Below are positions 29,577-37,435 of a stretch of DNA of 37,435 nt, in pieces. The DNA comes from a virus. The stretch's first letter is position 1, and each line of letters opens with the position of its first letter. A program made the position numbers and the translations under genes. The notes below the pieces were generated by a model. That model had not been told where the DNA came from. It worked only from the letters and a program-made list of their open reading frames with translations, and made no database searches. Location: positions 1 through 37,435 of IMG/VR virus record IMGVR_UViG_3300040801_002304; one strand, written 5' to 3'.

Positions 29577-29946
29577 CACACGAGGTGCTGTTGCCGAGAG
29601 CATGGTGTGCACATGGGCGATGCGCAAGGGCTACGGCGTGCTGTTCCCAGCACGTGGGCTCAACCCAAGGTACGACATGGTGCTGGACACAGGCGACAAC
29701 CTGTATACGGTGCAGGTCAAGCGCGTGCACTCCAGGACCAGGAACGGCAGGGAGCACCTGCGTGTGAGCGTGGCCGACAGTCGAGGCCGCACCTACGAGG
29801 ACCTGCACTTCATGGCGCTGGTCCACGTGGGCACGGGCAGGATCTGGCTGATCCCCAGCTGGGTGCTGGCCGGGCAGAAGTCTGTTGGCCTGACGAGTGG
29901 CAACTACCGTGAATGGTTGGTGGCTGATGGAGCAGAAACCTACTAG
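29542..29946 (+). CDS. PD-(D/E)XK endonuclease-like protein
   Basis: 134 residues from GTG 29542 (AGGAG 7 bp upstream). The core fits a small PD-(D/E)XK fold: helix GAVAESMVCTWAMRKGYGVL with the conserved E, then RYDMVLDTGDNLYTVQVKRV giving D and the Q-V-K catalytic strand. Similar small nucleases are group I intron endonucleases or phage recombination nucleases. It is next to the primase in the replication module. The substrate is unknown. Confidence 0.65.
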   Translation: METNASSRRAGSTRGAVAESMVCTWAMRKGYGVLFPARGLNPRYDMVLDTGDNLYTVQVKRVHSRTRNGREHLRVSVADSRGRTYEDLHFMALVHVGTGRIWLIPSWVLAGQKSVGLTSGNYREWLVADGAETY

Positions 29947-30739
29947 CCTGTCCGATTTCACCGGACCTAGCAGGGAGAGCGGCGACCAGATTGTGTTCAT
30001 GCACTGTCCGGTGTGCGGCTCCCGCAAGTGGAAGTGCTACGTCAACCCAGCCAATGGCATGTGGTGGTGCCATGCGCCGGAACACAGTGGCGGAGGCAGG
30101 ATCGATACAGGTATGCCGCTGCACGGCAGAGGGTCGCTGATCCATGGCATGGGCCGTGGTCCAGAGCGCCCCAGGTGGAGCGAGGTGAACCTCCCAGAGT
30201 GGCAGCCACTAGGGTGGAGAGCCAAGCGTTACCTCAAGGAGCGAGGCATAGACGAGCAGCAAGCTGCCAGCCTGGGTATCGTGGAGATGGCTGATCGCAT
30301 GCGTGTGATCATCCCATACTTCGGCCCGGAAGGCGGCACCATCTACTGGACAGCGAGGTCGTACTCCGATCTGGAGGAGGGACCCAAGTACCTTGCTGCT
30401 AGTGGTAGGCATCCGCTGTACGTGCTGCCAAGCTGGGCTCCGCAATCCGAGGCCGTGCTGGTGGAAGGAGTGTTCGATGCAATCGCAGTATCTCAAAGAA
30501 CTGGGAAGATGGCTATCGCACTGGGCGGTAAAGCATGCCCACGCTATCTGCGCAGTGATGTTCTTGATCTTTGTACTGATGACCTGCTTGTTTGCCTCGA
30601 CGCAGACGCAATAGCAGATGCCCTCAAGCTGAAGAAGCAGCTGATGTTCCGGCGCAAGGTGCGAGTGGTACACCTGCCGGTAGGTGAGGACCCGTCCAGC
30701 TTAGGTGAGGACCTGGTTGGACTCCTGTGTAAGGAGTAG
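29927..30739 (+). CDS. DNA primase (zinc-binding plus TOPRIM)
   Basis: 270 residues from ATG 29927, overlapping the nuclease gene by 20 bp. Zinc site near the N-terminus (C27-x-x-C30, C37, then C48/H49), followed by TOPRIM: VLVEGVFDAIA with E180 and D184, and CLDADA with D225/D227. It is shorter than full DnaG-type primases but has the T7 gp4-like zinc and TOPRIM core without a fused helicase; the helicase is encoded separately at 35592. It makes RNA primers for lagging-strand synthesis. Confidence 0.85.
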   Translation: MEQKPTSLSDFTGPSRESGDQIVFMHCPVCGSRKWKCYVNPANGMWWCHAPEHSGGGRIDTGMPLHGRGSLIHGMGRGPERPRWSEVNLPEWQPLGWRAKRYLKERGIDEQQAASLGIVEMADRMRVIIPYFGPEGGTIYWTARSYSDLEEGPKYLAASGRHPLYVLPSWAPQSEAVLVEGVFDAIAVSQRTGKMAIALGGKACPRYLRSDVLDLCTDDLLVCLDADAIADALKLKKQLMFRRKVRVVHLPVGEDPSSLGEDLVGLLCKE

Positions 30740-30741
30740 AT

Positions 30742-30945
30742 GTGAATGGCACACTGATCTCGATCAGCAAGGACAGGTATCCTGCTGTGGCCGGAGAAAT
30801 GGACGAGGTGAGCTGCCGCCTGAGCAGCGATGCCACCTCCGACGAGGTGCTTGCCGCGTTCTGTGGCATGATGGTGGTGCTGGGATACCATCCTCAGTCG
30901 GTACAGGAATCGTTGGCAACACAATCAGAAAGCTGGGAAGGATGA
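30742..30945 (+). CDS. Unknown small protein, 67 residues
   Basis: GTG 30742 with AAGGAG 6 bp upstream in the primase 3' end. Mixed alpha/beta (GTLISISKDRYPAV, then SDEVLAAFCGMMVVLGYH). Its stop overlaps the polymerase ATG (ATGA), so the two are coupled. It may assist the primase or polymerase; no family seen. Confidence 0.55.
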   Translation: MNGTLISISKDRYPAVAGEMDEVSCRLSSDATSDEVLAAFCGMMVVLGYHPQSVQESLATQSESWEG

Positions 30946-33299
30946 AGAAGGTAGTCTTCTTGTTGGGCACCATGTCCAAGCATGCAAACCAGGGTGACGT
31001 CCTGTCGGCCGAGGATTTCCGCATCCTCGACAGGGTGGCAGAGAAGGCTGGTCTGGATGCTGAGGTGGTATTCGCAACGCACGACATGAAGGCAGCCAAG
31101 ACAGGTAAAGTGAGCATGGGTCTGCTACGTGGTGAGCGCGACCGTGTGCTGGAGGAAATCGCAGATCATCAGCCAGAGCTGGTGATAGCCTTCGGTCCGG
31201 TGGCGCTCAAGTGCTTGGCAAATAAGGGCAACGCAACCCTTTCAGAGCACTTGCGCCAGAAGCTGGAGATCGATGGCGTTGATGCTCCAGTGTACTGTAC
31301 CCACAGTCTGGACCACGTAGCAGCGAAGCCCGGCATGGAGAAGTGGCTTGTGCTTGACGCACGTGCCGCCGTTGAGGGCTTCGTCGATACCCGTTGGGGA
31401 GAGTACGTTGTACTTAGTCCTGATGATCCTGCTTGGGATATCTGTCCTAGCTGTTTTCGCACCGACGCACAGAAAAGCCTGGTCGGACTCGACCTTGAAA
31501 CCTACCCAGGACTCGACCCGTGGGCACCAGACGCCCGCATCCGGATGGCCATTATCAGCAACGCACCTCACACGGCGCACGTGGTACAACTAGGGCCAGA
31601 CTCGCGCTTGCCTGGGTGGTTGCAGGACATAGTGGAGGACCCTGCCTGTGTCAAGGCAGGATCAAACATCAAGTTCGATTACAAGTGGCTGCGCAGGTTC
31701 GGCGTGACCATGCGCAACATGCACGACACCAGCGTGGCCGAGCACATCCTAGACGAAACCAACCCGATGAAGGACCTCAAGTCGTTGACCTTCATCTACG
31801 CACCGTGGCTTGGGGACTACTCCAAGGGCCACAGGGCACTGGTCACGGAGCGTGGAGGCTGGGAATTTGTGGGAGATGACGAGCAGTACGAATACGCTGG
31901 TGCTGACGGGGAAGCCAGCTACTGTGCGGCCAAGTCACAGCTCAGGAAGCTGGCCGACAAGGGGCTGATGCGGGCGTACCGCCTGAGCCATGACCTGTAC
32001 GCCGTGCTGTGTGAGATGGAACACAACGGATGCGCCGTGGACATGGCAGTCAACGACGACCTGGGCCTCAAGTTCCAGGAGCACATGGCCAAGCTACGAG
32101 GGGAGATCACGAAGGAGCTAGGGCCTATCAACCCTGGCTCACACAGGCAGCTGGCTGACGCACTGGTTGCCACTGTCAAGGGCATCGACCTGGGCAAGCG
32201 CAAGCTGTACCGCATATTCCAGGAGCGACCGGGAGACGACGACGACGAGGATATCTCTACCGACCGTGCCACCTTGGAGAGGGAGGCTGGCAAGCACCCC
32301 ATCATCGAGACGGTGCTGCGGTGGCGGCGGCTGTCCAAGCTGTACAGCACGTACGTGGTTGGCATCCGTGACAAGTATGCCGTCAAGCGCCAGGCCAAGG
32401 ACTTCCTGTCTACGACGTTCAGGTCTGACGTGGTGGAAACCAACCGGCTGTCCAGTCAGGCACCCAACCTGCAGAACCAGCCGACCAAGCCTGATCCGGA
32501 TGACCCACATCCTATCCCGCTGGAGCTGAACACCAAGCGTCAGTTTGTGTCCAGGTTCCCAGGCGGCATGTTCATGGAAGCTGACCTGTCGCAGGCAGAG
32601 ATCCGAGTGGCGGCTATGCTGTCAGGGGATGCTAGCATGCTAGCGGCCATTGACTCAGGCGAGGACGTTCACACGGCCATGGCATCCACGCTGCTCGACA
32701 AGCCGCTGGACGAGGTGACCAAGCTGGAGCGCCACCAGTGCAAGCGGCTGACGTTCCTGATCCTGTATGGTGGTGGTGCCAACACGCTGAGCAAGCAGCT
32801 TGGCATCCACAAGGAAGAGGCCAAGGAGCTGATCGGGCAGTATTTCCGTGCGTTCGACCAGCTGAGCACATACATCAAGTCCAAGCACATGATAGTCAAG
32901 CGTGACTTGTACTTGCAGTCGGTGTTCGGGTATCGCCGCCGCTTCAAGAAGCCAGCCAACTGGAACTCATGGGATGGATGGCGCATTGAACGACAGGCCT
33001 GGAACTTCCTGGTCCAGAACACGGCGGCTTGCATCCTGTACTGCGCGCTGATCAAGCTGCACCGTCTGATGCAAGAGCGCGGCATGAAGAGTCTGCTGGT
33101 GCTTACTGTCCACGACAGCATCGGCATCGACTGTCACCCAGATGAAGTTGACGAAATGGCAGAGCTGGTCAAGCACTGCATGGAGAACCCAGACACACAT
33201 CATTACGGTGTCGAACTGACCGTCCCTATGGCGGCCGACGTTGAGGTCGGTCCCAGCTGGGGCGACAAGCAGCCTTACAAGGCAACCGGAGGCAACTAG
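30942..33299 (+). CDS. Family A DNA polymerase with UDG-like N-terminus and proofreading exonuclease
   Basis: 785 residues from ATG 30942; earlier in-frame starts lie in the upstream gene. Residues 1-145 resemble a uracil-DNA glycosylase-type fold (LVIAFGPVALKCL, THSLDHV...MEKWLVLDARA), but the usual glycosylase active-site motif is not apparent, so it may be a non-catalytic remnant. The exonuclease has DLE (184-186), N-x-KFD (242-246) and YAGAD (318-322), so it is probably active. The polymerase has motif A DLSQAEIR (D548), motif B R597-K601-F605-Y609-G, and motif C VHDS (723-726). Phe at the E. coli F762 position. Replicates the phage genome. Confidence 0.92.
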   Translation: MKKVVFLLGTMSKHANQGDVLSAEDFRILDRVAEKAGLDAEVVFATHDMKAAKTGKVSMGLLRGERDRVLEEIADHQPELVIAFGPVALKCLANKGNATLSEHLRQKLEIDGVDAPVYCTHSLDHVAAKPGMEKWLVLDARAAVEGFVDTRWGEYVVLSPDDPAWDICPSCFRTDAQKSLVGLDLETYPGLDPWAPDARIRMAIISNAPHTAHVVQLGPDSRLPGWLQDIVEDPACVKAGSNIKFDYKWLRRFGVTMRNMHDTSVAEHILDETNPMKDLKSLTFIYAPWLGDYSKGHRALVTERGGWEFVGDDEQYEYAGADGEASYCAAKSQLRKLADKGLMRAYRLSHDLYAVLCEMEHNGCAVDMAVNDDLGLKFQEHMAKLRGEITKELGPINPGSHRQLADALVATVKGIDLGKRKLYRIFQERPGDDDDEDISTDRATLEREAGKHPIIETVLRWRRLSKLYSTYVVGIRDKYAVKRQAKDFLSTTFRSDVVETNRLSSQAPNLQNQPTKPDPDDPHPIPLELNTKRQFVSRFPGGMFMEADLSQAEIRVAAMLSGDASMLAAIDSGEDVHTAMASTLLDKPLDEVTKLERHQCKRLTFLILYGGGANTLSKQLGIHKEEAKELIGQYFRAFDQLSTYIKSKHMIVKRDLYLQSVFGYRRRFKKPANWNSWDGWRIERQAWNFLVQNTAACILYCALIKLHRLMQERGMKSLLVLTVHDSIGIDCHPDEVDEMAELVKHCMENPDTHHYGVELTVPMAADVEVGPSWGDKQPYKATGGN

Positions 33300-33301
33300 C
33301 A

Positions 33302-34033
33302 ATGGCACTGAACCGACCGACTTTCAAGCCTAACATCAAGGCCAGCACCAAGAGTCTGGAACGCAAGTCTGTGTTCTTCGATCTCAAGCCGGACACGGTG
33401 ACTCGTGTTCGGGTGCTGCCGCCCGTGACGGAGGATGGCCTCATCTTCTACAAGGTGACCAACCACTTCCAGCTCAAGAACGAGGAGGACCAGGGCACTG
33501 CTCTGTCCTGCCTGGGCGAGCACGGCACCGATGAGACCGGCGACAACTGCTACCTCTGCGACCTGGTGAACCACCTCCGTCGCACTGGAGACAAGGGTGA
33601 CGACGCCATCGCCAGCAAGCTGCGATCCAGCCCTCGCTGGTACGTGCAGGCGTACATCTACGACAAGGACTCCGACGGGTACATCGGCCCCAAGCTGATC
33701 GGCCTCAGCAAGACCACCGCCGAGGCTCTGAACGACCTCATGGTGGCCCAGGACGACAGCGGTGACGGGCTGTTCTGCGATGCCGACGAGGGCCAGGACA
33801 TCACCATCACACGCAAGGGCTCCGGCCTCAAGACCAAGTACTCCATCGCCCCTACGGGCAAGGTGATCAGCCTGGACGAGGCCATCCCTGGCTGGGACAG
33901 CAAGATCATGACCGACGTGTGGGCTGCGTTCGACCTCAAGCTGGAGGATCGAGACGGCCAGCGCCGTGCGGTGCAGCGTACCTACGGCGACCAGTTGGAC
34001 TGGGACACTGTGAACGCAAAACTGGACGCTTAA
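33302..34033 (+). CDS. gp32-like single-stranded DNA-binding protein
   Basis: 243 residues, GGAGG 10 bp before ATG 33302. The pattern VTRVRVLPPVTEDGLIFYKV, then CLGEHG...NCYLCDLV with paired cysteines and a nearby H, and PRWYVQAYIYD fits T4 gp32-type phage SSBs (zinc-stabilised OB fold). The C-terminus is acidic (KLEDRD, WDTVNAKLDA), though less than in T4. Expected to coat replication and recombination intermediates beside the polymerase and helicase. Confidence 0.75.
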   Translation: MALNRPTFKPNIKASTKSLERKSVFFDLKPDTVTRVRVLPPVTEDGLIFYKVTNHFQLKNEEDQGTALSCLGEHGTDETGDNCYLCDLVNHLRRTGDKGDDAIASKLRSSPRWYVQAYIYDKDSDGYIGPKLIGLSKTTAEALNDLMVAQDDSGDGLFCDADEGQDITITRKGSGLKTKYSIAPTGKVISLDEAIPGWDSKIMTDVWAAFDLKLEDRDGQRRAVQRTYGDQLDWDTVNAKLDA

Positions 34034-34145
34034 CGGTAACTTCTGCATACGCAACGCAGGGTGGGCAATATGCCGCGCAAGCGGAGAGCATTCCTGCAGC
34101 CGGGGAAATGACGTTGCCCGATAACCGGCACTGAAAGGTCGTGAC

Positions 34146-35051
34146 ATGGATCCAATTGAACGGATTTACAAACAGCGAGACGAGCTAGGCAGGGAGGCGG
34201 CACGTAACTACCGCATCCCGACGCAGCGTTTCAGGGCCAGCGAGCTGGCTGACTGCAAGCGCCGCATGTGGTATCGGCGCATGGGCTACGTGCCTGCGCC
34301 TGACACTGGATTCAAGATGGACTGGTCCATCGACGGTGACCTGCACCACGACGTCATCAGGCAGATCATGCTGGATGGTGGCGTGGAGCTGGCAGGCATC
34401 ACGCAGAACGAGGACGGCACCACTGACGAGGACATGTTCCACAAGCACACGTTCGAACACGATGGGCTGGGCCTCACGGTGTCCACCCGGCAGGACGGGT
34501 GGGTGAAGCACGACGAGCACGGCTGGATGCTGATGGAGATCAAGACCGTGGGCCACTGGAAGCACAAGTACATGCACGATGCGTACGTGGCAGGTGGCCA
34601 CGACGGAGTGCTGGAGTACCTGAACGAGAAGTACCGCAGCTACATCTACCAGATCCACGCCGGGCTGGCCATTGCCAAGGCACGCGGCCCGAAGTACCTG
34701 CCGTTCGATCCCAGCGAGAAGCACACGCTGGACCTGGCGTACCTGATCATCAAGGATCGCAGCAACTGCCACATCGGATTCCACGACGACGAGCGTGGTG
34801 TGCTGGGCGGCGTGCTGGTGCCCTTCAACGACGATACGTGGAACGTGGTACTCAACCGCATGGCTGCCGTGCAACGAAAGTACGCAGAGAATGTCCCGCC
34901 ACGTCCTGAATATACCTCATCGTCCGCTCCCTGTTCCTACTGCCCGTATCGTTACGCTTGCCACGACGCTGAGAAGCGACGACGCAAAGGGCAGACCCCG
35001 GCCATCGTCTATCCAGACCCAGCCGTCGGCATCGAATTCTGCGAGGAGTAG
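34146..35051 (+). CDS. Cas4-like (RecB family) exonuclease with Fe-S cluster motif
   Basis: 301 residues. C37 in the ADCKRRMWYRRMGY segment plus C263, C266 and C272 (CSYCPYRYAC) give the four cysteines of the Cas4/AddB iron-sulfur cluster. The nuclease core is H67/68, D117, E131-I-K133 and YQIHAGLA. No CRISPR array or cas1/cas2 is in the window, so this is a phage recombination or DNA-end nuclease. A 112-bp gap precedes it without a credible gene. Confidence 0.82.
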   Translation: MDPIERIYKQRDELGREAARNYRIPTQRFRASELADCKRRMWYRRMGYVPAPDTGFKMDWSIDGDLHHDVIRQIMLDGGVELAGITQNEDGTTDEDMFHKHTFEHDGLGLTVSTRQDGWVKHDEHGWMLMEIKTVGHWKHKYMHDAYVAGGHDGVLEYLNEKYRSYIYQIHAGLAIAKARGPKYLPFDPSEKHTLDLAYLIIKDRSNCHIGFHDDERGVLGGVLVPFNDDTWNVVLNRMAAVQRKYAENVPPRPEYTSSSAPCSYCPYRYACHDAEKRRRKGQTPAIVYPDPAVGIEFCEE

Positions 35052-35055
35052 AACC

Positions 35056-35610
35056 ATGCACACAGGAGGGCCGATTAAAATTGTCGGGTTTTCCGGGAAG
35101 ATTGGGGCCGGAAAATCGTGGCTCACACGACAGCTGTGCTCCAAGTACGGGTACGCACCGGTGTCCTTCGCTAGCTCACTGAAGGAGGACCTGCTGAACA
35201 TGGGGTTCTCTTACGGTGACCTGTATGTCGAGAAGCCGGAGCCTATCCGCAAGCTCATGCAGGTGTACGGCCAGGCCCGCAGGTACCAGGACCCTAACTA
35301 CTGGCTGCATCGTGGCATGGGGCAAGCGCAAGCACTGCAGGCCATGATCCCTGGTGTGGTGGTGGTGTTCGACGACGTCCGGTTCATCAACGAGGCCGAT
35401 GCCATCCGGGATGCTGGCGGCGTGATCATCCGCGTGGTGCGGCTCGACAATCCCAACCCGCCCAGCAAGGACGTGTCGGAGATCGAGATGGACACCTACC
35501 CATACGACGGTCTGATCTCGGCCGGGAGTGGACAGCTGGAGCACCTGCTACTCAAAGCTGAGGAGCAGCTTGAGATTCTAGGGGTGAAGCCATGGGATTC
35601 GAAGAGCTAG
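35056..35610 (+). CDS. Deoxynucleoside monophosphate kinase-like protein
   Basis: 184 residues from ATG 35056 (AGGAG across the previous stop). P-loop GFSGKIGAGKSWL (residues 11-23), R-rich middle (LMQVYGQARRYQDPNYW), then VVVVFDDVRFINEADAIRDAGG, as in phage dNMP kinases (T4 gp1-like) that raise dNTP pools. It pairs with NrdJ for nucleotide supply. An adenylate-kinase-like or other P-loop kinase is the alternative; substrate not readable. Confidence 0.75.
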   Translation: MHTGGPIKIVGFSGKIGAGKSWLTRQLCSKYGYAPVSFASSLKEDLLNMGFSYGDLYVEKPEPIRKLMQVYGQARRYQDPNYWLHRGMGQAQALQAMIPGVVVVFDDVRFINEADAIRDAGGVIIRVVRLDNPNPPSKDVSEIEMDTYPYDGLISAGSGQLEHLLLKAEEQLEILGVKPWDSKS

Positions 35611-36881
35611 CACTGCTGACGTTGAAGTCCGTTCTGACCAGGACGTCCTGGGAAATGAACAAGCGTGCGCTGCAGGCCATCAAGCACAGCAGCAGTAGCA
35701 TGAACTCCATGGTACAGTACATCGGCAGCCTGCACGAGCAGCTGAACCGGGACCTGTGCGAGAACGACCTCAAGTTGTACGTGCAGAGCAGGTTCCGGTC
35801 GGCTGATCGAGTGGAGGAAATGCTGGAGCTGGTGGCCATGATCGAGCATCTCGACGCCATCCCTGTGGAGGAGTCGCAGCCGTTCGTGGCCGAGTACCTG
35901 GGCAGGGAGCTGGCATCGCAGGCAGCAACCTACGTGCAGCAGACGCTGGACGGTGACCGGTTCGACATGAGCAAGCTGGTGGACATGGTGTCCCTGGCTG
36001 TGGACCTGGCAGACCCGGTTGACCTGGACGTCATCGACTATGCGACGTCGCCACCTCCCAGCCCCAAGGAGCGCAGCGGGCTGTGTACCATCGGGCTGGG
36101 CGATGAGATGGACAAGCACCTGCGCGGTGGCATGGCCAACGGGGAGATGATGTTCTACCTGGCACCGTCAGGTGTGGGCAAGACGTCGTACCTCAAGCAC
36201 ACTGGCGTGTCCATGGCCAAGCAGGGCGAGCACGTGCTGGACATCACGCTGGAGATCAGCGGCAACAAGGTGCGTGCTCGCTGCGACCAGAGCCTGACTA
36301 AGCTGACCGCAGAGGAGAGGCTGAACTCTCCCAAGCTGGTGGCTGCCGAGCGCAAGAAGCTGAAGGGCAAGTACTACATCAAGGACTGGTGCTCGCGCAA
36401 CGTGTCGTGCGACGACATCCGAGCACTGGTTAAGTCTATGCGCGCCAAGGGGATGCAGGTTACCGCGCTGTGCGTGGACTACCTGGAACTCATGGAGCCT
36501 ACCAAGTTCAACCGGCACGGCGAGAGGTTCAACCACTCGCTGGTCGCCAAGGAAATGCGGCGCATGGCCAACGAGTTGGACGTCAAGCTGGTGTCAGCAT
36601 GGCAGACCAACCGCGCAGGATCCACCAAGCACGTGATCAACAAGGAGGACGTGAGCGAGTGCTGGGACATCGTCAAGCACGCGGACATTATCCTTGGGTT
36701 GAATCAGGGCGACGAGGAGCTGCGCAACGAGATCATGCGCATCAACATCATCAAGCAGCGAGAGTCCACGGCTAGGCCGATAGAGTATTACCACTCTGAC
36801 CTTGAGCGCATGGACATACGCCCAGGTGGTGAGAAAGGAGAGGACCATGAGTCACTGCCCCAAGACCTGGGCGGCGGCTGA
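35592..36881 (+). CDS. DnaB-type replicative helicase
   Basis: 429 residues. The N-terminal 160 residues are helical, as in the DnaB N domain. The RecA-like core has Walker A APSGVGKT (191-198), DITLEISG, Walker B TALCVDYLELM (291-301), and SAWQTNRAG with the sensor Gln. The last 20 residues are Gly/Glu-rich. ATG 35592 has AGGGG upstream and overlaps the kinase gene by 19 bp. Unwinds DNA for the polymerase; the separate primase acts with it. Confidence 0.88.
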   Translation: MGFEELALLTLKSVLTRTSWEMNKRALQAIKHSSSSMNSMVQYIGSLHEQLNRDLCENDLKLYVQSRFRSADRVEEMLELVAMIEHLDAIPVEESQPFVAEYLGRELASQAATYVQQTLDGDRFDMSKLVDMVSLAVDLADPVDLDVIDYATSPPPSPKERSGLCTIGLGDEMDKHLRGGMANGEMMFYLAPSGVGKTSYLKHTGVSMAKQGEHVLDITLEISGNKVRARCDQSLTKLTAEERLNSPKLVAAERKKLKGKYYIKDWCSRNVSCDDIRALVKSMRAKGMQVTALCVDYLELMEPTKFNRHGERFNHSLVAKEMRRMANELDVKLVSAWQTNRAGSTKHVINKEDVSECWDIVKHADIILGLNQGDEELRNEIMRINIIKQRESTARPIEYYHSDLERMDIRPGGEKGEDHESLPQDLGGG

Positions 36882-37260
36882 GCTGCTAGATAGGTGTCAG
36901 GATGACGCCATCACTGGCTGCTGGCTGTGGCCCAGTACCAGCTATGGTAGGGTTCGCCACGGCGGCAAGGTTCTGCCCGTGCACCGCCTGGTGTACGAAT
37001 TGATGATTGGTCCCATACCTGATGGGCTGGAGATAGATCACCTGTGCAGCACTCCGCAGTGCTGCAACCCAATGCACTTGGAGCCAGTGACGCATGCCGA
37101 AAACATCAGGCGCGGCACTAGGCACCTGGCGCAAGAACGTTGCAGCGTGTGCGGCGAAAAACTGCAAGACCTACCAGGACAAGGAGGACGCAAGAGGTGC
37201 CTGTCCTGCAAGCGAAGGAGGGCACGAGAATGGGCGCAGAAACAAAAGCGTGGTCGCTAG
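36847..37260 (+). CDS. HNH endonuclease overlapping the helicase 3' end
   Basis: 137 residues, ATG 36847 after AAAGGAGAG, 35-bp overlap with the helicase. HNH_3-type core: VHRLVYELMIGPIPDGLEID, then HLCSTPQCCNPMHLEPV with conserved H and N residues, then AENIRRG. A CxxC zinc pair follows (CSVC, CLSC). A different HNH subtype from the two around nrdJ. It overlaps the next gene by 31 bp. Likely a homing nuclease inserted between replication genes. Confidence 0.82.
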   Translation: MSHCPKTWAAAELLDRCQDDAITGCWLWPSTSYGRVRHGGKVLPVHRLVYELMIGPIPDGLEIDHLCSTPQCCNPMHLEPVTHAENIRRGTRHLAQERCSVCGEKLQDLPGQGGRKRCLSCKRRRAREWAQKQKRGR

Positions 37261-37435
37261 GCGTCGATCCTGGATTTGGGAATACTGGCGTGGTGTTGCG
37301 GCTGGCTGGAGACAACAAGGTCGTCGGTGAGGCGTGCTGGCTGAATGACCAGTCTAGTGATTGGGAGATCAGGCGAGCAGCCAGCATCTGCATCCCGATG
37401 ATGGAGACGGTGCTGGCATGGATCGACAAGCACGA
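37230..37435 (+). CDS. RuvC-like Holliday junction resolvase (cut by right window edge)
   Basis: 68 codons visible from ATG 37230, with AAGGAGG 8-9 bp upstream. WSLGVDPGFGNTGVVL matches the first catalytic strand of RuvC (D followed by PG and TG). The remainder, with the second and third acidic residues, lies beyond the edge. Expected to cut recombination junctions before packaging. The call rests on the N-terminal motif alone. Confidence 0.7.
   Translation, partial: MGAETKAWSLGVDPGFGNTGVVLRLAGDNKVVGEACWLNDQSSDWEIRRAASICIPMMETVLAWIDKH

Noticed and set aside
34070-34111. 13-residue frame MPRKRRAFLQPGK between SSB and Cas4-like genes
   Set aside because: Weak ribosome site and too short to support without translation data; the 34034-34145 gap otherwise shows nothing.
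1-37435. tRNA, rRNA, integrase and attachment sites
   Set aside because: I looked for them by eye on both strands and could not support any. Short or unusual tRNAs could be missed without a covariance search.

Overview
The window is part of a tailed double-stranded DNA phage genome, cut at both ends. It has a complete head module (small and large terminase, portal, scaffold-like protein, major capsid protein), tail adaptor, tail and beta-helix spike genes, and a phage replication module. I see no integrase, lysogeny repressor, rRNA or tRNA. A large portal, a tail-adaptor plus nozzle-like pair and spike genes, with no tape measure in view, suggest a podovirus-type virion; this is inference. 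DNA is visibly GC-rich. The host is unknown, but good RpoN-type (sigma-54) promoters suggest a bacterium that encodes RpoN, most likely a proteobacterium.

Layout. Two opposed transcription units diverge from a gene-free control region of about 1.3 kb (22126-23450). Leftward on the minus strand, from a consensus sigma-70 promoter (22191-22219), run: a 40-residue ORF, small terminase, a basic 59-residue protein, an HNH nuclease, class II ribonucleotide reductase NrdJ, a second HNH nuclease, large terminase, a 120-residue protein, portal, three small proteins, scaffold-like protein, two head-associated proteins, major capsid protein, a LAGLIDADG nuclease, a 139-residue virion-like protein and an intrinsic terminator (9360-9392). 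Beyond the terminator lie a glycosyltransferase-methyltransferase fusion and the tail, spike and fibre genes.

Rightward on the plus strand, 13 small early genes and a gp88-like protein are followed by more small genes, a PD-(D/E)XK nuclease, Zn/TOPRIM primase, UDG-like/family A DNA polymerase, gp32-like SSB, Cas4-like exonuclease, dNMP kinase, DnaB-type helicase, HNH nuclease and RuvC-like resolvase (cut at the right edge). Two further consensus sigma-70 promoters lie inside this arm (25546-25574 and 29213-29241). Together these genes supply nucleotides (NrdJ, kinase), copy DNA (primase, helicase, polymerase, SSB) and process recombination or packaging intermediates (Cas4-like, RuvC-like).

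The most unusual signal is in the control region: three full matches to the -24/-12 sigma-54 consensus, all facing the early genes, with several degenerate copies and families of upstream repeats that look like enhancer or operator sites. The sequence suggests early transcription could be tied to host RpoN and an AAA+ activator. No activator gene is visible here.
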